DNA of 14,660 nt from Syntrophomonas_A sp050258735 (GCA_050258735.1 JBLMZJ010000141.1:1-14660); one strand, 5' to 3'. Shown: positions 6,752 to 14,533, counted from the first letter of the stretch. Notes: a model not told the origin generated them from the sequence alone. Translations and numbers: made by a program.

Positions 6752-7951
6752 TTACTTCAATTTCCTATTGAGCATGGCCTGAACGGTCAGGGGCAGGCCG
6801 AACAGCTTGATGAAGCCTTCAGCATCCTTCTGGTTGTAGATCTCGTCTACGCCGAAGGTGGCCAATTCTTCGTTATATAGCGAATAGGGTGACCAGGAGG
6901 CCACAGCGGTGGCGGTGCCCTTGTAGAGCTTGACCTTGACGGTTCCTGTAACCGTCTTCTGAGTCTCTTCCACAAAGGCATCCATGGCCATCTTGAGCTT
7001 GGAGAACCAGTTGCCATCATAGACCAGCTCGGCATACTTGAGGGCCATACCCGCCTTGAACTGCAGGGTTCGGCGGTCCAGGGTCAGCCGCTCCAGCTCG
7101 GAATGAGCGGCATACAGGATGGTGCCGCCGGGGGTCTCATAAACGCCGCGGGACTTCATGCCGACCAGTCGGTTCTCCACGATGGAGACTATGCCTACGC
7201 CGTTGGCTCCGCCCACTTTGTTCAATTCCTCCAGGAGCTCTACCGGTCCATACTTCTGACCGTTGATGGATACCGGGGTACCCTGCTCGAAACCTATCTC
7301 CAGGTAAGTGGGCTGATCGGGTGCCTTCTCCGGGGGTACGGTCAGCACGTATACTCGGTCCAGGGCCTCGTTGGCCGGGTCTTCCAGCTCGCCGCCCTCA
7401 TGGGAGATGTGCCAAATGTTACGGTCACGGCTGTAGATCTTCTCCTTGGTGACCGGCACCTCTACCCCATGGGAATTGGCATAGTCGATGGCGTCTTCCC
7501 GGGATCGAATGTTCCATTCCCGCCAGGGGGCCACAATCTTCACATCAGGTTTAAAGGCACGGGCGGTCAGCTCGAAGCGCACTTGGTCGTTGCCTTTGCC
7601 GGTAGCGCCGTGAGCCACGGCTTCGGCTCCCTCTTTCTCCGCTATTTCAATCATCTTCTTGGCGATCAGGGGACGGGCGAAGGAGGTGCCCAGGAGGTAT
7701 TTGCCTTCGTAAATGGCCCCCATCTTCAGTACCGGGAAGATATAGTCGCGGACGAATTCCTCGCGGACGTCTTCTACGTATACCTTGGATGCTCCTGATT
7801 TTATAGCCTTCTCCCTGACCGGTTCCAGTTCCTCACCCTGTCCCAGGTCGGCGCAGAAGGCGATCACGTCATAACCATAATTCTCCTTCAGCCAGGGAAT
7901 GATTATCGATGTGTCCAGTCCGCCTGAATATGCCAGCACTATCTTCGCCAT
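6752..7951 (-). CDS. argG: Argininosuccinate synthase
   Basis: This cytoplasmic enzyme joins citrulline and aspartate with ATP to form argininosuccinate, the penultimate step of arginine synthesis. The N-terminal PP-loop AYSGGLDTS (7-15) binds ATP. HGATGKGNDQVRFE (114-127) is the conserved substrate and nucleotide segment. The length of 399 residues is normal. AGGAGG lies six bases before the ATG. The gene follows a GNAT gene by 50 bp and is the last gene before a strong terminator. Argininosuccinate lyase (argH), which often comes next in Firmicutes, is absent here. Confidence 0.97.
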   Translation of the reverse strand: MAKIVLAYSGGLDTSIIIPWLKENYGYDVIAFCADLGQGEELEPVREKAIKSGASKVYVEDVREEFVRDYIFPVLKMGAIYEGKYLLGTSFARPLIAKKMIEIAEKEGAEAVAHGATGKGNDQVRFELTARAFKPDVKIVAPWREWNIRSREDAIDYANSHGVEVPVTKEKIYSRDRNIWHISHEGGELEDPANEALDRVYVLTVPPEKAPDQPTYLEIGFEQGTPVSINGQKYGPVELLEELNKVGGANGVGIVSIVENRLVGMKSRGVYETPGGTILYAAHSELERLTLDRRTLQFKAGMALKYAELVYDGNWFSKLKMAMDAFVEETQKTVTGTVKVKLYKGTATAVASWSPYSLYNEELATFGVDEIYNQKDAEGFIKLFGLPLTVQAMLNRKLK

Positions 7952-8001
7952 GTTGATCCTCCTATTTATCCAGTAGTTTTATTTATTCTAAATAATGATG
8001 C

Positions 8002-8424
8002 CTAAAAAAACCACGAGTAATTCTTGATGTTGTTCCGCTCCTGCCAGCCCATCTTTTCATAGAAGACCTGGGCCCCTGTGTTATCGGTATAGGTGTAGAG
8101 ATCTACCCGGGGCGCTCCCTGTTCTTTCAGATGATCCAGGGCGGTCTGCAGCAGGGCCTGACCAATGCCCCGACGGCGGTGATCATTATTTACACAAAAG
8201 TGATAGATCGCCGCCCGCCAGCTGTTGTAAGCGCCCATCACCGTACCGATGATCTCGGTGCCGGTGCAGGCTACCAGCATACTGCCCGGGTTGGTTTTGA
8301 TAAAGCGTTCTACGTTCTCATAGGAATCGACTACTACTGATTTGATCTCGTCTATATCCTTCCACAGGTCAAGGATGGCAGCGATATCTTCCGGACCGGC
8401 GGCCCGGATCTGCCAATACCCCAT
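8002..8424 (-). CDS. GNAT-family N-acetyltransferase embedded in the arg operon
   Basis: The 140-residue product is a single GNAT domain. HFCVNNDHRRRGIG (75-88) carries the acetyl-CoA pyrophosphate loop R-R-R-G-I-G, and VFYEKMGW (120-127) is the usual C-terminal strand-helix signature. The substrate cannot be read from the sequence. It lies 28 bp after argF and 50 bp before argG on the same strand, with GGGGAGGA six bases before its ATG, so it is almost certainly co-transcribed with them. It could supply acetylglutamate to prime the cyclic pathway, like short NAGS enzymes, but I see no specific ArgA signature. A RimI-like protein or small-molecule acetyltransferase is equally possible. Confidence 0.8.
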   Translation of the reverse strand: MGYWQIRAAGPEDIAAILDLWKDIDEIKSVVVDSYENVERFIKTNPGSMLVACTGTEIIGTVMGAYNSWRAAIYHFCVNNDHRRRGIGQALLQTALDHLKEQGAPRVDLYTYTDNTGAQVFYEKMGWQERNNIKNYSWFF

Positions 8425-8452
8425 TGTATTTCCTCCCCTGTGTTAAAAGTTG

Positions 8453-9394
8453 TTACATGGTCAGAGCCATGATGGCCTTGTGGGCATGCAGGCGGTTCTC
8501 CGACTCATCGAATACCGCGGACTGCGGCCCGTCCATGACCTCATCGGTTATCTCCTTGCCGCGCTTGGCCGGCAGACAGTGCAGCACGATGGCGTCCTTG
8601 TTAGCCAGACTCATCAGTTGGGAATTGACCTGGTACTTGAGGAACTGCTGCTCCTTCTCTTCGGCCTGGTCTTCCTGGCCCATGCTGGCCCATACGTCGG
8701 TGTATACGGCATCGGCTCCCTTGACCGCTTCGATCGGGTCCTGCACCACCCAGAGTTTGGCTCCGGTGGCAGCGGCGTCAGCCTGGGCCTGGGCCAGGAC
8801 CTTCGCGTCAGGTTCAAAACCTGGTGGACAGGCAATAACAACGTTCATGCCCACCTTGGCACCGCCGAAGAGCAGCTCATGGGCCACATTGTTGCCGTCG
8901 CCGATGAAGGCAAGTGTCAGTCCCTTGAGATCCCCCTTGTGCTCGGCGATGGTCATCATATCACCGATGACCTGGGTGGGATGCAGCAGGTCGGTCAGAC
9001 CGTTGATGATCGGAATGCTGGCCCATTTGGCCAGTTCCAGGACCTCGTCGTGATCAAAGGTACGGATCATAATGCCGTCCAGCATGCGGGACAGCACCAG
9101 AGCGGTGTCCTTGATGGTCTCACCGCGACCCAGCTGGATATCCCGCGGACTGAGGAAAAGGGCATGGCCGCCCAGCTGATACATGCCTACCTCGAAAGCC
9201 ACCCGGGTCCGGGTGGAGGACTTCTGGAATATCATGCCCAGGGTCTTTCCGGCCAGGTAATGGTGGGGTATCCCACGCTTTTGGAGCTTCTTGATCTCCG
9301 CTCCCACCTGCAGCATATATTGGATCTCTTCTGGAGTAAAATCGTGGATCGAGAGAAAGTCCCTGCCCCTTAACGAATTGTTCAACTCCATCAT
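8453..9394 (-). CDS. argF: Ornithine carbamoyltransferase
   Basis: The enzyme transfers the carbamoyl group from carbamoyl phosphate to ornithine, giving citrulline. The carbamoyl-phosphate site STRTR (60-64), HPTQ (138-141), the SMGQE loop (237-241) that replaces the aspartate site of aspartate carbamoyltransferases, and HCLP (272-275) are all present. The length of 313 residues is normal. The start is ATG at 9394, with AAAGGAG nine bases upstream; an in-frame ATG at 9391 is possible but further from the site. Its substrate supplier carAB is not in the window. Confidence 0.96.
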   Translation of the reverse strand: MMELNNSLRGRDFLSIHDFTPEEIQYMLQVGAEIKKLQKRGIPHHYLAGKTLGMIFQKSSTRTRVAFEVGMYQLGGHALFLSPRDIQLGRGETIKDTALVLSRMLDGIMIRTFDHDEVLELAKWASIPIINGLTDLLHPTQVIGDMMTIAEHKGDLKGLTLAFIGDGNNVAHELLFGGAKVGMNVVIACPPGFEPDAKVLAQAQADAAATGAKLWVVQDPIEAVKGADAVYTDVWASMGQEDQAEEKEQQFLKYQVNSQLMSLANKDAIVLHCLPAKRGKEITDEVMDGPQSAVFDESENRLHAHKAIMALTM

Positions 9395-9443
9395 GTCGCG
9401 CCACTCCTTTTGTTTAAATCTATTTTATGACCGGTCACTCCGG

Positions 9444-9494
9444 GGGGCATCATTTTGTTCCTTTCTCTCCGCCGAGATTTACTCGTGATGCCCC
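9444..9494 (-). other. Intercistronic stem-loop between argD and argF
   Basis: GGGGCATCA (9444-9452) pairs perfectly with TGATGCCCC (9486-9494). The 33-base interior has smaller possible pairs, such as CGAG/CTCG on the minus strand. No T-run follows on the minus strand, so it is not a simple terminator. It may protect or process the polycistronic message. Confidence 0.45.
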
Positions 9495-9518
9495 TTTAGT
9501 TGTCATAATTTACTTGAG

Positions 9519-10706
9519 CTACTCATGCCACTCGGCCAGGGCTTCCTTCAGCAGTGCCAGGGCCTGGTCGATCTCCGCCATGCTGACGGTCAGGGGCGGC
9601 ACCAGCCGTAGGATATGCGTTCCGGCCGATAGCACTAAAAGGCCTTTGGCCATGCAGATGTTTATCAGTCCTTTGACCTCCCGGTCAAAGTCGACACCCA
9701 GTATGAGCCCCTTGCCCCGGACCTTCTGGATCCGGTTATCCCCGATCTCGCTCAAGGCTTCTATCAGGTAATCGCCTTTTTTGATCACGTCCTGCAGAAA
9801 CTCGGGCTGGCTTAGGATGGAGATCACCTGGTTCCCAACCGCGGTCGCCAGGAAGTTGCCGCCGAAGGTGGAGGCATGATCACCAGGCGCGAAGCCGCTC
9901 GAAGCTTTCTCATTGGCCAGCATGGCCCCGATGGGGAAGCCTCCGCCCAGACCTTTAGCCAGGGTCACGATGTCCGGTGCCATGCCGTATCCCTGGTAGG
10001 CAAACAGGAAACCGGTCCGGCCCATGCCCACCTGCACCTCGTCGAATATCAACAGTATATCATTATCGTCGCAGAGTTTCCGCAAATCCAGCAGGAACTG
10101 GGACTCCGCCGGATTGATCCCGCCTTCGCCCTGGATGGGTTCCGCCATAATGGCAGCGGTTTTCGCGGTTATGGTCTTCTTGACCGCCTCCAGGTCGTTG
10201 AAATCGGTATGGATAAAACCTGGACACAGCGGGTTGAAGCCTTCCTGGTACTTCTTCTGGCCGGTGGCACTCACCGCAGTCAGGGTCCGGCCGTGGAAGG
10301 AGTTGTTGAAAACGATGATCTCATTCTTCTCTATCCCCCGCCGGTAGAAATGCTTGCGGGCCAGCTTGATGGCGGCCTCGTTGGCCTCGGCGCCGCTGTT
10401 GCAAAAGAAGACCTTATCCATGCCCGAGGTCTTGACCAGCTTCTCGGCCAGTTCCACCTGGGGCTGGATCCAATACAGGTTGGAAGTATGCCACAGCTCA
10501 TGGGCCTGCCGGTCCAGGGCCTCCACCAGTATCTCCGGGCTGTGTCCCAGCGCACAGACGGCGATGCCGCCCACGAAGTCCAGGTATTGTTTGCCGTCGG
10601 CATCCCAGAGATAACTGCCCTGGCCCTTGACCGGGGCGATGGGGAACCGTCCGTAGGTATTCATAACATATTGCTGGCCTTTGGCCATTATGTCTTGATT
10701 GTTCAT
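9519..10706 (-). CDS. argD: Acetylornithine aminotransferase
   Basis: This PLP-dependent class III aminotransferase makes N-acetylornithine from N-acetylglutamate semialdehyde and glutamate. NSGAEAN (103-109) binds the cofactor phosphate, FDEVQVGMGRTG (221-232) holds the aspartate contacting the PLP ring, and Lys251 in TLAKGLGGGFPIG forms the Schiff base. Numbers count from the chosen ATG at 10706, giving 395 residues. An in-frame GTG at 10715 is less likely because it lies inside the Shine-Dalgarno sequence TGAGGTGA that serves the ATG. The gene begins 15 bp after the argB stop codon, indicating tight coupling. Confidence 0.95.
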   Translation of the reverse strand: MNNQDIMAKGQQYVMNTYGRFPIAPVKGQGSYLWDADGKQYLDFVGGIAVCALGHSPEILVEALDRQAHELWHTSNLYWIQPQVELAEKLVKTSGMDKVFFCNSGAEANEAAIKLARKHFYRRGIEKNEIIVFNNSFHGRTLTAVSATGQKKYQEGFNPLCPGFIHTDFNDLEAVKKTITAKTAAIMAEPIQGEGGINPAESQFLLDLRKLCDDNDILLIFDEVQVGMGRTGFLFAYQGYGMAPDIVTLAKGLGGGFPIGAMLANEKASSGFAPGDHASTFGGNFLATAVGNQVISILSQPEFLQDVIKKGDYLIEALSEIGDNRIQKVRGKGLILGVDFDREVKGLINICMAKGLLVLSAGTHILRLVPPLTVSMAEIDQALALLKEALAEWHE

Positions 10707-10721
10707 TATTTTCACCTCATT

Positions 10722-11585
10722 TTATTCGTTTACTACCATTGTGCCGATGCCCTGACGGGTGAATATCTCCAGCAGAAGGGAATGGGGCACCCGTCCGTCG
10801 ATTATGTGGGTGCGTCCTACTCCTCCCTTGACCGATTCCACACAGCAGTCCACCTTGGGCAGCATGCCCCCGGCTATAGTGCCGTTCTTGATCAGTTCAT
10901 CCACCTCGGAAATGGCCAGGGTGGAGATCAGGGATTCGGGATCGCCCGGGTCCTTGAGCAGTCCAGGTACGTCAGTCAAAAGCACCAGTTTGTCGGCTTT
11001 GATGGCTACAGCAATGGCTGCTGCCACCAGATCGGCGTTTATGTTATAGGTCCCCTGCTCCGGGCCGATGCCGATAGGAGCAATGACCGGGATATATCCG
11101 TTATCGATCATGGTCTCGATGATGCCGGGATTGATTTTGGTCACCTGTCCGACAAAGCCCATCTTTCCATTAGGGTCAATGGGTTCGGCTTCGATCAGAT
11201 GATCGTCCTTCCCGGATATGCCAATGGCGCGGCCGCCGCTGGCATTGAGCCCGGAGACGATCTCCTTGTTGACCTTACCGCCCAGTACCATCTCAACGAC
11301 TTCCATGGTTTGCGCATCGGTCACGCGGAGGCCGCCCACAAATTCGCTTCTGATGTCCAGACGCTTCAGCATCTGGTTGATCTCCGGCCCCCCTCCATGA
11401 ACTACGATGGGATCCATACCGACATATTTCATCAGCACGATATCCTGCATGACCTTCTCTTTGAGCTGGTCTTCCACCATGGCGGCACCGCCGTATTTGA
11501 TCACGACCCGTTTGCCGTAAAAATCTTTGATATAGGGCAGAGCCTCAACCAGTATCTCCGCCTTTTCTAAAGGTGTGGTAACCAT
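10722..11585 (-). CDS. argB: Acetylglutamate kinase, arginine-sensitive type
   Basis: The enzyme phosphorylates N-acetylglutamate with ATP, the committed and usually controlled step. KYGGAAM (30-36) and HGGGPEIN (63-70) are the conserved nucleotide and substrate loops. The roughly 20-residue N-terminal helix before the core and the C-terminal EIFTRQGIGTMV (273-284) match the hexameric, arginine-inhibited kinases rather than the short E. coli type (family knowledge), so feedback inhibition by arginine is expected. The ATG is preceded by GGGAGGGG at five bases. It lies 71 bp after argJ and is closely coupled to argD. Confidence 0.96.
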   Translation of the reverse strand: MVTTPLEKAEILVEALPYIKDFYGKRVVIKYGGAAMVEDQLKEKVMQDIVLMKYVGMDPIVVHGGGPEINQMLKRLDIRSEFVGGLRVTDAQTMEVVEMVLGGKVNKEIVSGLNASGGRAIGISGKDDHLIEAEPIDPNGKMGFVGQVTKINPGIIETMIDNGYIPVIAPIGIGPEQGTYNINADLVAAAIAVAIKADKLVLLTDVPGLLKDPGDPESLISTLAISEVDELIKNGTIAGGMLPKVDCCVESVKGGVGRTHIIDGRVPHSLLLEIFTRQGIGTMVVNE

Positions 11586-11604
11586 TTAATCCCCTCCCGT
11601 CAGG

Positions 11605-11626
11605 CCGACTAAAATAGCGAATCTCA
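11605..11626 (+). repeat. Copy 2 of a 22-bp intergenic repeat
   Basis: CCGACTAAAATAGCGAATCT followed by CA matches 20 of 22 bases of the reverse strand at 1572-1593. It lies in the 71-bp gap between argJ and argB, in opposite orientation relative to the genes. The role is unknown. Confidence 0.5.
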
Positions 11627-11656
11627 GATCTTTTCTGCTAACCGCTTTATATCTAT

Positions 11657-12880
11657 TTAGGTCCGGTAGTCGGCGTTGATGCTGACGTACTCATAAGAAA
11701 GGTCGCATCCCCAGGCGGTGGCTTCACAACTGCCGGCCTTCATGTCGAAGGTGATGACCACCTGGGCCTTATCCAGTTCAGCTTTGGCGGCATCCTCATC
11801 AAAGGGCAGGCCCATACCATTTGCGGCCACCTGCACCTTACCCAGATACATATCCACCAGGCCCGGGTCAAAATCGGCCCCGGAATAACCGGCTGCAGCC
11901 AGTGCGCGTCCCCAGTTGGGATCCTTGCCAAAGACCGCAGCTTTGACCAGGTTGGAACCCACCACTGAGCGGGCGATGGTCCTGGCGTTCTTTTCATCAG
12001 CGGCATTGGTGACCTTGATCTCCAGCAGGTGATTGGCCCCCTCGCCGTCTGCCGCTATCATCTTGGCCAATTCTATGTTCACATAATTGAGGGCTTCTAA
12101 AAACTCAGCATACTCCTCCGATTTCTCGTTATCGATCAGGGGAGTCTTGGCCATGCCGTTGGCCAGTATCAGCATCATGTCATTGGTGGAGGTGTCCCGG
12201 TCCACACTGATCATGTTGTAGCTTACGTCAGCCGCGGCTTTTACCATTTTTTGTAAACATTCGCTGCTTATATCAGCATCTGTTGTGACAAAGGCCAGCA
12301 TGGTCGCCATATTGGGATGTATCATGCCCGAACCCTTGGCAATGGCCCCGATGCGCACCGGTTGACCATTCAGTTCAAACTCCACCGCTATCTCCTTGGG
12401 CTTGAGGTCGGTGGTCATAATGGCCAGGGCAGCGTTGTGGCTTCCAGTCCGGGTCATGGTCAGTACCGCCTCACCTATCCCGCCCTCGATCCGGTCCATG
12501 GGCATGGGCACCCCGATCACTCCGGTGGAAGCTACCAGAATATCCTGGGGCTTGATCGCCATCCCCATTATCTCGGCAGTGATCATAGCCATAGATATGG
12601 CGTCCTGCATACCTTGCTCACCGGTACAGGCATTGGCATTGCCGCTGTTGACCACGATAGCCCGGGCCACTCCGTCCTCCAGGTGTTTCCGGCAGACGTC
12701 GACACAGGCGGCGTGCACCTTGTTGGTGGTGAAGACTCCGGCGGCCTTTGCCTTGCAATCGGAATAGATCACAGCGACATCCCGCTTGTCTTTCTTTTTT
12801 ATTTCAGCCATCACTCCCGAGGCCATGTAGCCCTTGGGACTGGTCACTCCTCCGTTTTCTAAGATCTTGATCGCTTTCAC
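11657..12880 (-). CDS. argJ: Glutamate N-acetyltransferase / ornithine acetyltransferase ArgJ
   Basis: ArgJ moves the acetyl group from N-acetylornithine back to glutamate, making the pathway cyclic; bifunctional forms also use acetyl-CoA. The proenzyme cuts itself before a threonine in the conserved PNMATML (189-195), making Thr193 the new N-terminal nucleophile. Thr119-Gly120 in ASTGVIG form the oxyanion hole. The length of 407 residues is normal. The start is GTG at 12880, with GGAAGG five bases upstream. Whether it is mono- or bifunctional cannot be read reliably from the sequence. It is separated from argC by 274 bp containing an inverted-repeat element. Confidence 0.96.
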   Translation of the reverse strand: MKAIKILENGGVTSPKGYMASGVMAEIKKKDKRDVAVIYSDCKAKAAGVFTTNKVHAACVDVCRKHLEDGVARAIVVNSGNANACTGEQGMQDAISMAMITAEIMGMAIKPQDILVASTGVIGVPMPMDRIEGGIGEAVLTMTRTGSHNAALAIMTTDLKPKEIAVEFELNGQPVRIGAIAKGSGMIHPNMATMLAFVTTDADISSECLQKMVKAAADVSYNMISVDRDTSTNDMMLILANGMAKTPLIDNEKSEEYAEFLEALNYVNIELAKMIAADGEGANHLLEIKVTNAADEKNARTIARSVVGSNLVKAAVFGKDPNWGRALAAAGYSGADFDPGLVDMYLGKVQVAANGMGLPFDEDAAKAELDKAQVVITFDMKAGSCEATAWGCDLSYEYVSINADYRT

Positions 12881-12919
12881 TTTAACCTTCCCCCTAAATA
12901 GATGTCCGAGATTTTGTTA

Positions 12920-13138
12920 TTAAGCCACAGATTTACACGGATTTACACAGATTTTATTTAAGGTGTTAATTAACAAGTGCTCCTCTATGCTTATTATTGT
13001 GACATTAGTTGATTTCGTTATTTTACCTTTAGATTAACTTGTTTCCCTACCCATCATTGGTGTGCCCTCTTGAACATTATGATCCACAAATCTTAATCTT
13101 ACCTCGTTTATCAATAATCTGTGTTAATCTGTGGTTAA
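12920..13138. repeat. Inverted-repeat (MITE-like) element between argC and argJ
   Basis: The left end is TTAAGCCACAGATTTACACG followed by GATT (12920-12943). The reverse complement of the right end (13116-13138) is TTAACCACAGATTAACACAG followed by ATT. They agree except for one inserted base and two substitutions. The interior is AT-rich, non-coding, and contains a smaller AACAAGT/ACTTGTT inverted pair. ACAGATTAACACAGATT-type ends are common in intergenic repeats of anaerobic bacteria (from memory). The element splits an otherwise compact operon. Confidence 0.6.
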
Positions 13139-13154
13139 AAAACTCGTTCCCCTT

Positions 13155-14192
13155 CTACGGATGGACCCCTGGCATCTTCAGGCCGGTGGTCTCATCAAAG
13201 CCCAGCAGCAGGTTCATGTTCTGCAGGGCCTGCCCGGAGGCTCCCTTGGTCAGGTTATCCAGGGCCGATATCAGGATCACCCGCCGGGCGGCTTCGTCTA
13301 CATAGATACCGATATGGACCTGGTTGCTGCCGTAGACCCACTTGGTATGGGGCATTACCCCCTCCGGCAGTACCTGGACAAAGGGCTCAGGCCCATAGGC
13401 GGCTTCCAGCACCTCTCTGACCTGGTTGCCGGCTGCTCCCTTCTGCAGCCGGGAATAGCTGGTGGTAAGGATGCAGCGGTTCATGGGTACCAGGTGGGGA
13501 GTGAATACCATCTCCACCGGCTGACCGCCGGCCAGGCTCAGTTCCTGGGCAATCTCCGGCCCCAGGCGGTGGTTCCCCACCCCATAGGCATGGATGCCTT
13601 CATTGACCTCGCAAAAATGGCTGGCCTCCTTAAGGGTCCGTCCGGCACCGGAGACACCACTCTTGGAATCAATGATGATCCCTTCACTCTCGATGACCCC
13701 TGCCTTGAGCAGCGGGGCCAGCGGCATAATGGCTCCGGTAGGATAGCAGCCCGGGTTGGCCACCAGGTCCGCCTGTTTTATCTTTTCCCGGTAGAGCTCG
13801 GTCAGTCCATAAATGGCCTGGGGCAACATCTCCGGGGCCTCGTGTACCTTTTCGTAGTATTTCTCATACAAGGCCGGGTCTTTTAAGCGGAAATCCGCGC
13901 ATAGATCCACACATTTTATGCCCGCCTCCAGCATCTGCAGGGCTACCGGGACGGACAGCCCGTGGGGCAGAGCCAAAAATACTCCATCACAGCGACCGAC
14001 CAGGTTCCTGGCTTCACTGGGTTCACAGATCAAGTCATAGTATCCAGTCAATTGGGGATAGAGGCGGTCAATTCTTCGACCTATATTCTCCGTGGAGAGG
14101 ATCGCTGTCACTTCCAGCCCGTCATGCCCCGCCAGGAGCCTTAACAGTTCGGCTGCGGTGTAGCCATCGCCCACTATACCTACCTTTTTCAT
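13155..14192 (-). CDS. argC: N-acetyl-gamma-glutamyl-phosphate reductase
   Basis: The enzyme reduces N-acetylglutamyl phosphate to the semialdehyde with NADPH. The catalytic Cys149 is in ANPGCYPTGA, and TPHLVPMNR (231-239) and GVGNHRLGPEI (204-214) are family segments. The length of 345 residues is normal. The dinucleotide-binding loop near the start reads VGDGYTAAELLRLL, where the family usually has VGASGYTGAELLRLL: it is one residue shorter and the last glycine is alanine. The rest looks intact, so this may be natural variation. GGGAG-type ribosome binding sequence lies eight bases before the ATG. It is first in the operon, directly behind the promoter and operator. Confidence 0.95.
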   Translation of the reverse strand: MKKVGIVGDGYTAAELLRLLAGHDGLEVTAILSTENIGRRIDRLYPQLTGYYDLICEPSEARNLVGRCDGVFLALPHGLSVPVALQMLEAGIKCVDLCADFRLKDPALYEKYYEKVHEAPEMLPQAIYGLTELYREKIKQADLVANPGCYPTGAIMPLAPLLKAGVIESEGIIIDSKSGVSGAGRTLKEASHFCEVNEGIHAYGVGNHRLGPEIAQELSLAGGQPVEMVFTPHLVPMNRCILTTSYSRLQKGAAGNQVREVLEAAYGPEPFVQVLPEGVMPHTKWVYGSNQVHIGIYVDEAARRVILISALDNLTKGASGQALQNMNLLLGFDETTGLKMPGVHP

Positions 14193-14235
14193 CCCGCCAT
14201 CTCCCTTCTTTAATAGTTATAATAAAACATTTATA

Positions 14236-14264
14236 ATTATACATAGCATTGCATAAAAATGCAA
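14236..14264 (-). promoter_or_regulatory. SigA-type promoter of the arginine operon
   Basis: On the minus strand TTGCAT (14259-14264), a 17-bp spacer and a perfect TATAAT (14236-14241) precede argC. The expected start of transcription is near 14229, leaving a leader of under 40 bases, too short for a T-box or attenuator. Confidence 0.75.
14249..14264 (-). promoter_or_regulatory. argC operator: ARG-box-like operator (ArgR/AhrC)
   Basis: TTGCATAAAAATGCAA is a palindrome with an AT core that matches the shape of ARG boxes (TGAATAAAAATTCA in Bacillus-type systems, with TGCA half-sites also known). It covers the -35 element and part of the spacer of the argC promoter, so arginine-bound ArgR would block RNA polymerase (inference). 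The argR gene is not in the window. Confidence 0.65.
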
Positions 14265-14287
14265 CAATAATTTACTCAACTGTCACG

Positions 14288-14533
14288 GTAGACTAAAGAC
14301 GTAATTTTTAATTTTAAATTCTTAATTTTTAATTAAGGTGTGCACCCTTCGGGTGCAATTACAGTTGTCGAAACGCTATTGTTTCAGCATCTAATGGTAA
14401 CCTGTTGGGGGCCAGTAGGCAGATATCTGCCCTGAAAACAGTTAAGAAATGCGAAGCATTTTTACATTAATTTAAAATTCAAAATTAATAATTCAAAATT
14501 TCGCTTATTCCTTGCTGCGCTTCTTTAGTCTAC
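14288..14533. repeat. Inverted-repeat element with nested hairpins
   Basis: A perfect 12-bp inverted repeat, GTAGACTAAAGA (14288-14299) and TCTTTAGTCTAC (14522-14533), encloses two AT-rich blocks of AATTTTTAATTTT type (14302-14336 and 14467-14501). Between them lie TGCACCC-TTC-GGGTGCA (14341-14357), CGAAAC...GTTTC (14370-14385), a nested fold CTGTT...AACAG (14402-14441) around CAG...CTG and GGCAGATATCTGCC, and AAATGC-GAA-GCATTT. There is no credible ORF. A MITE-like element or a structured RNA are both possible. Confidence 0.5.

Noticed and set aside
9876..11570. A 564-codon open frame on the plus strand, antisense to argD and argB.
   Set aside because: It lies entirely over two well-conserved genes, has no ribosome binding site at its start, shows no family resemblance and has the composition expected of the opposite strand of GC-rich codons.
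14193..14290. T-box or attenuator leader for the arginine operon.
   Set aside because: There is no T-box sequence (GGGTGGNACC-type) and the predicted leader is under 40 bases. The ARG-box/promoter overlap explains regulation more simply.
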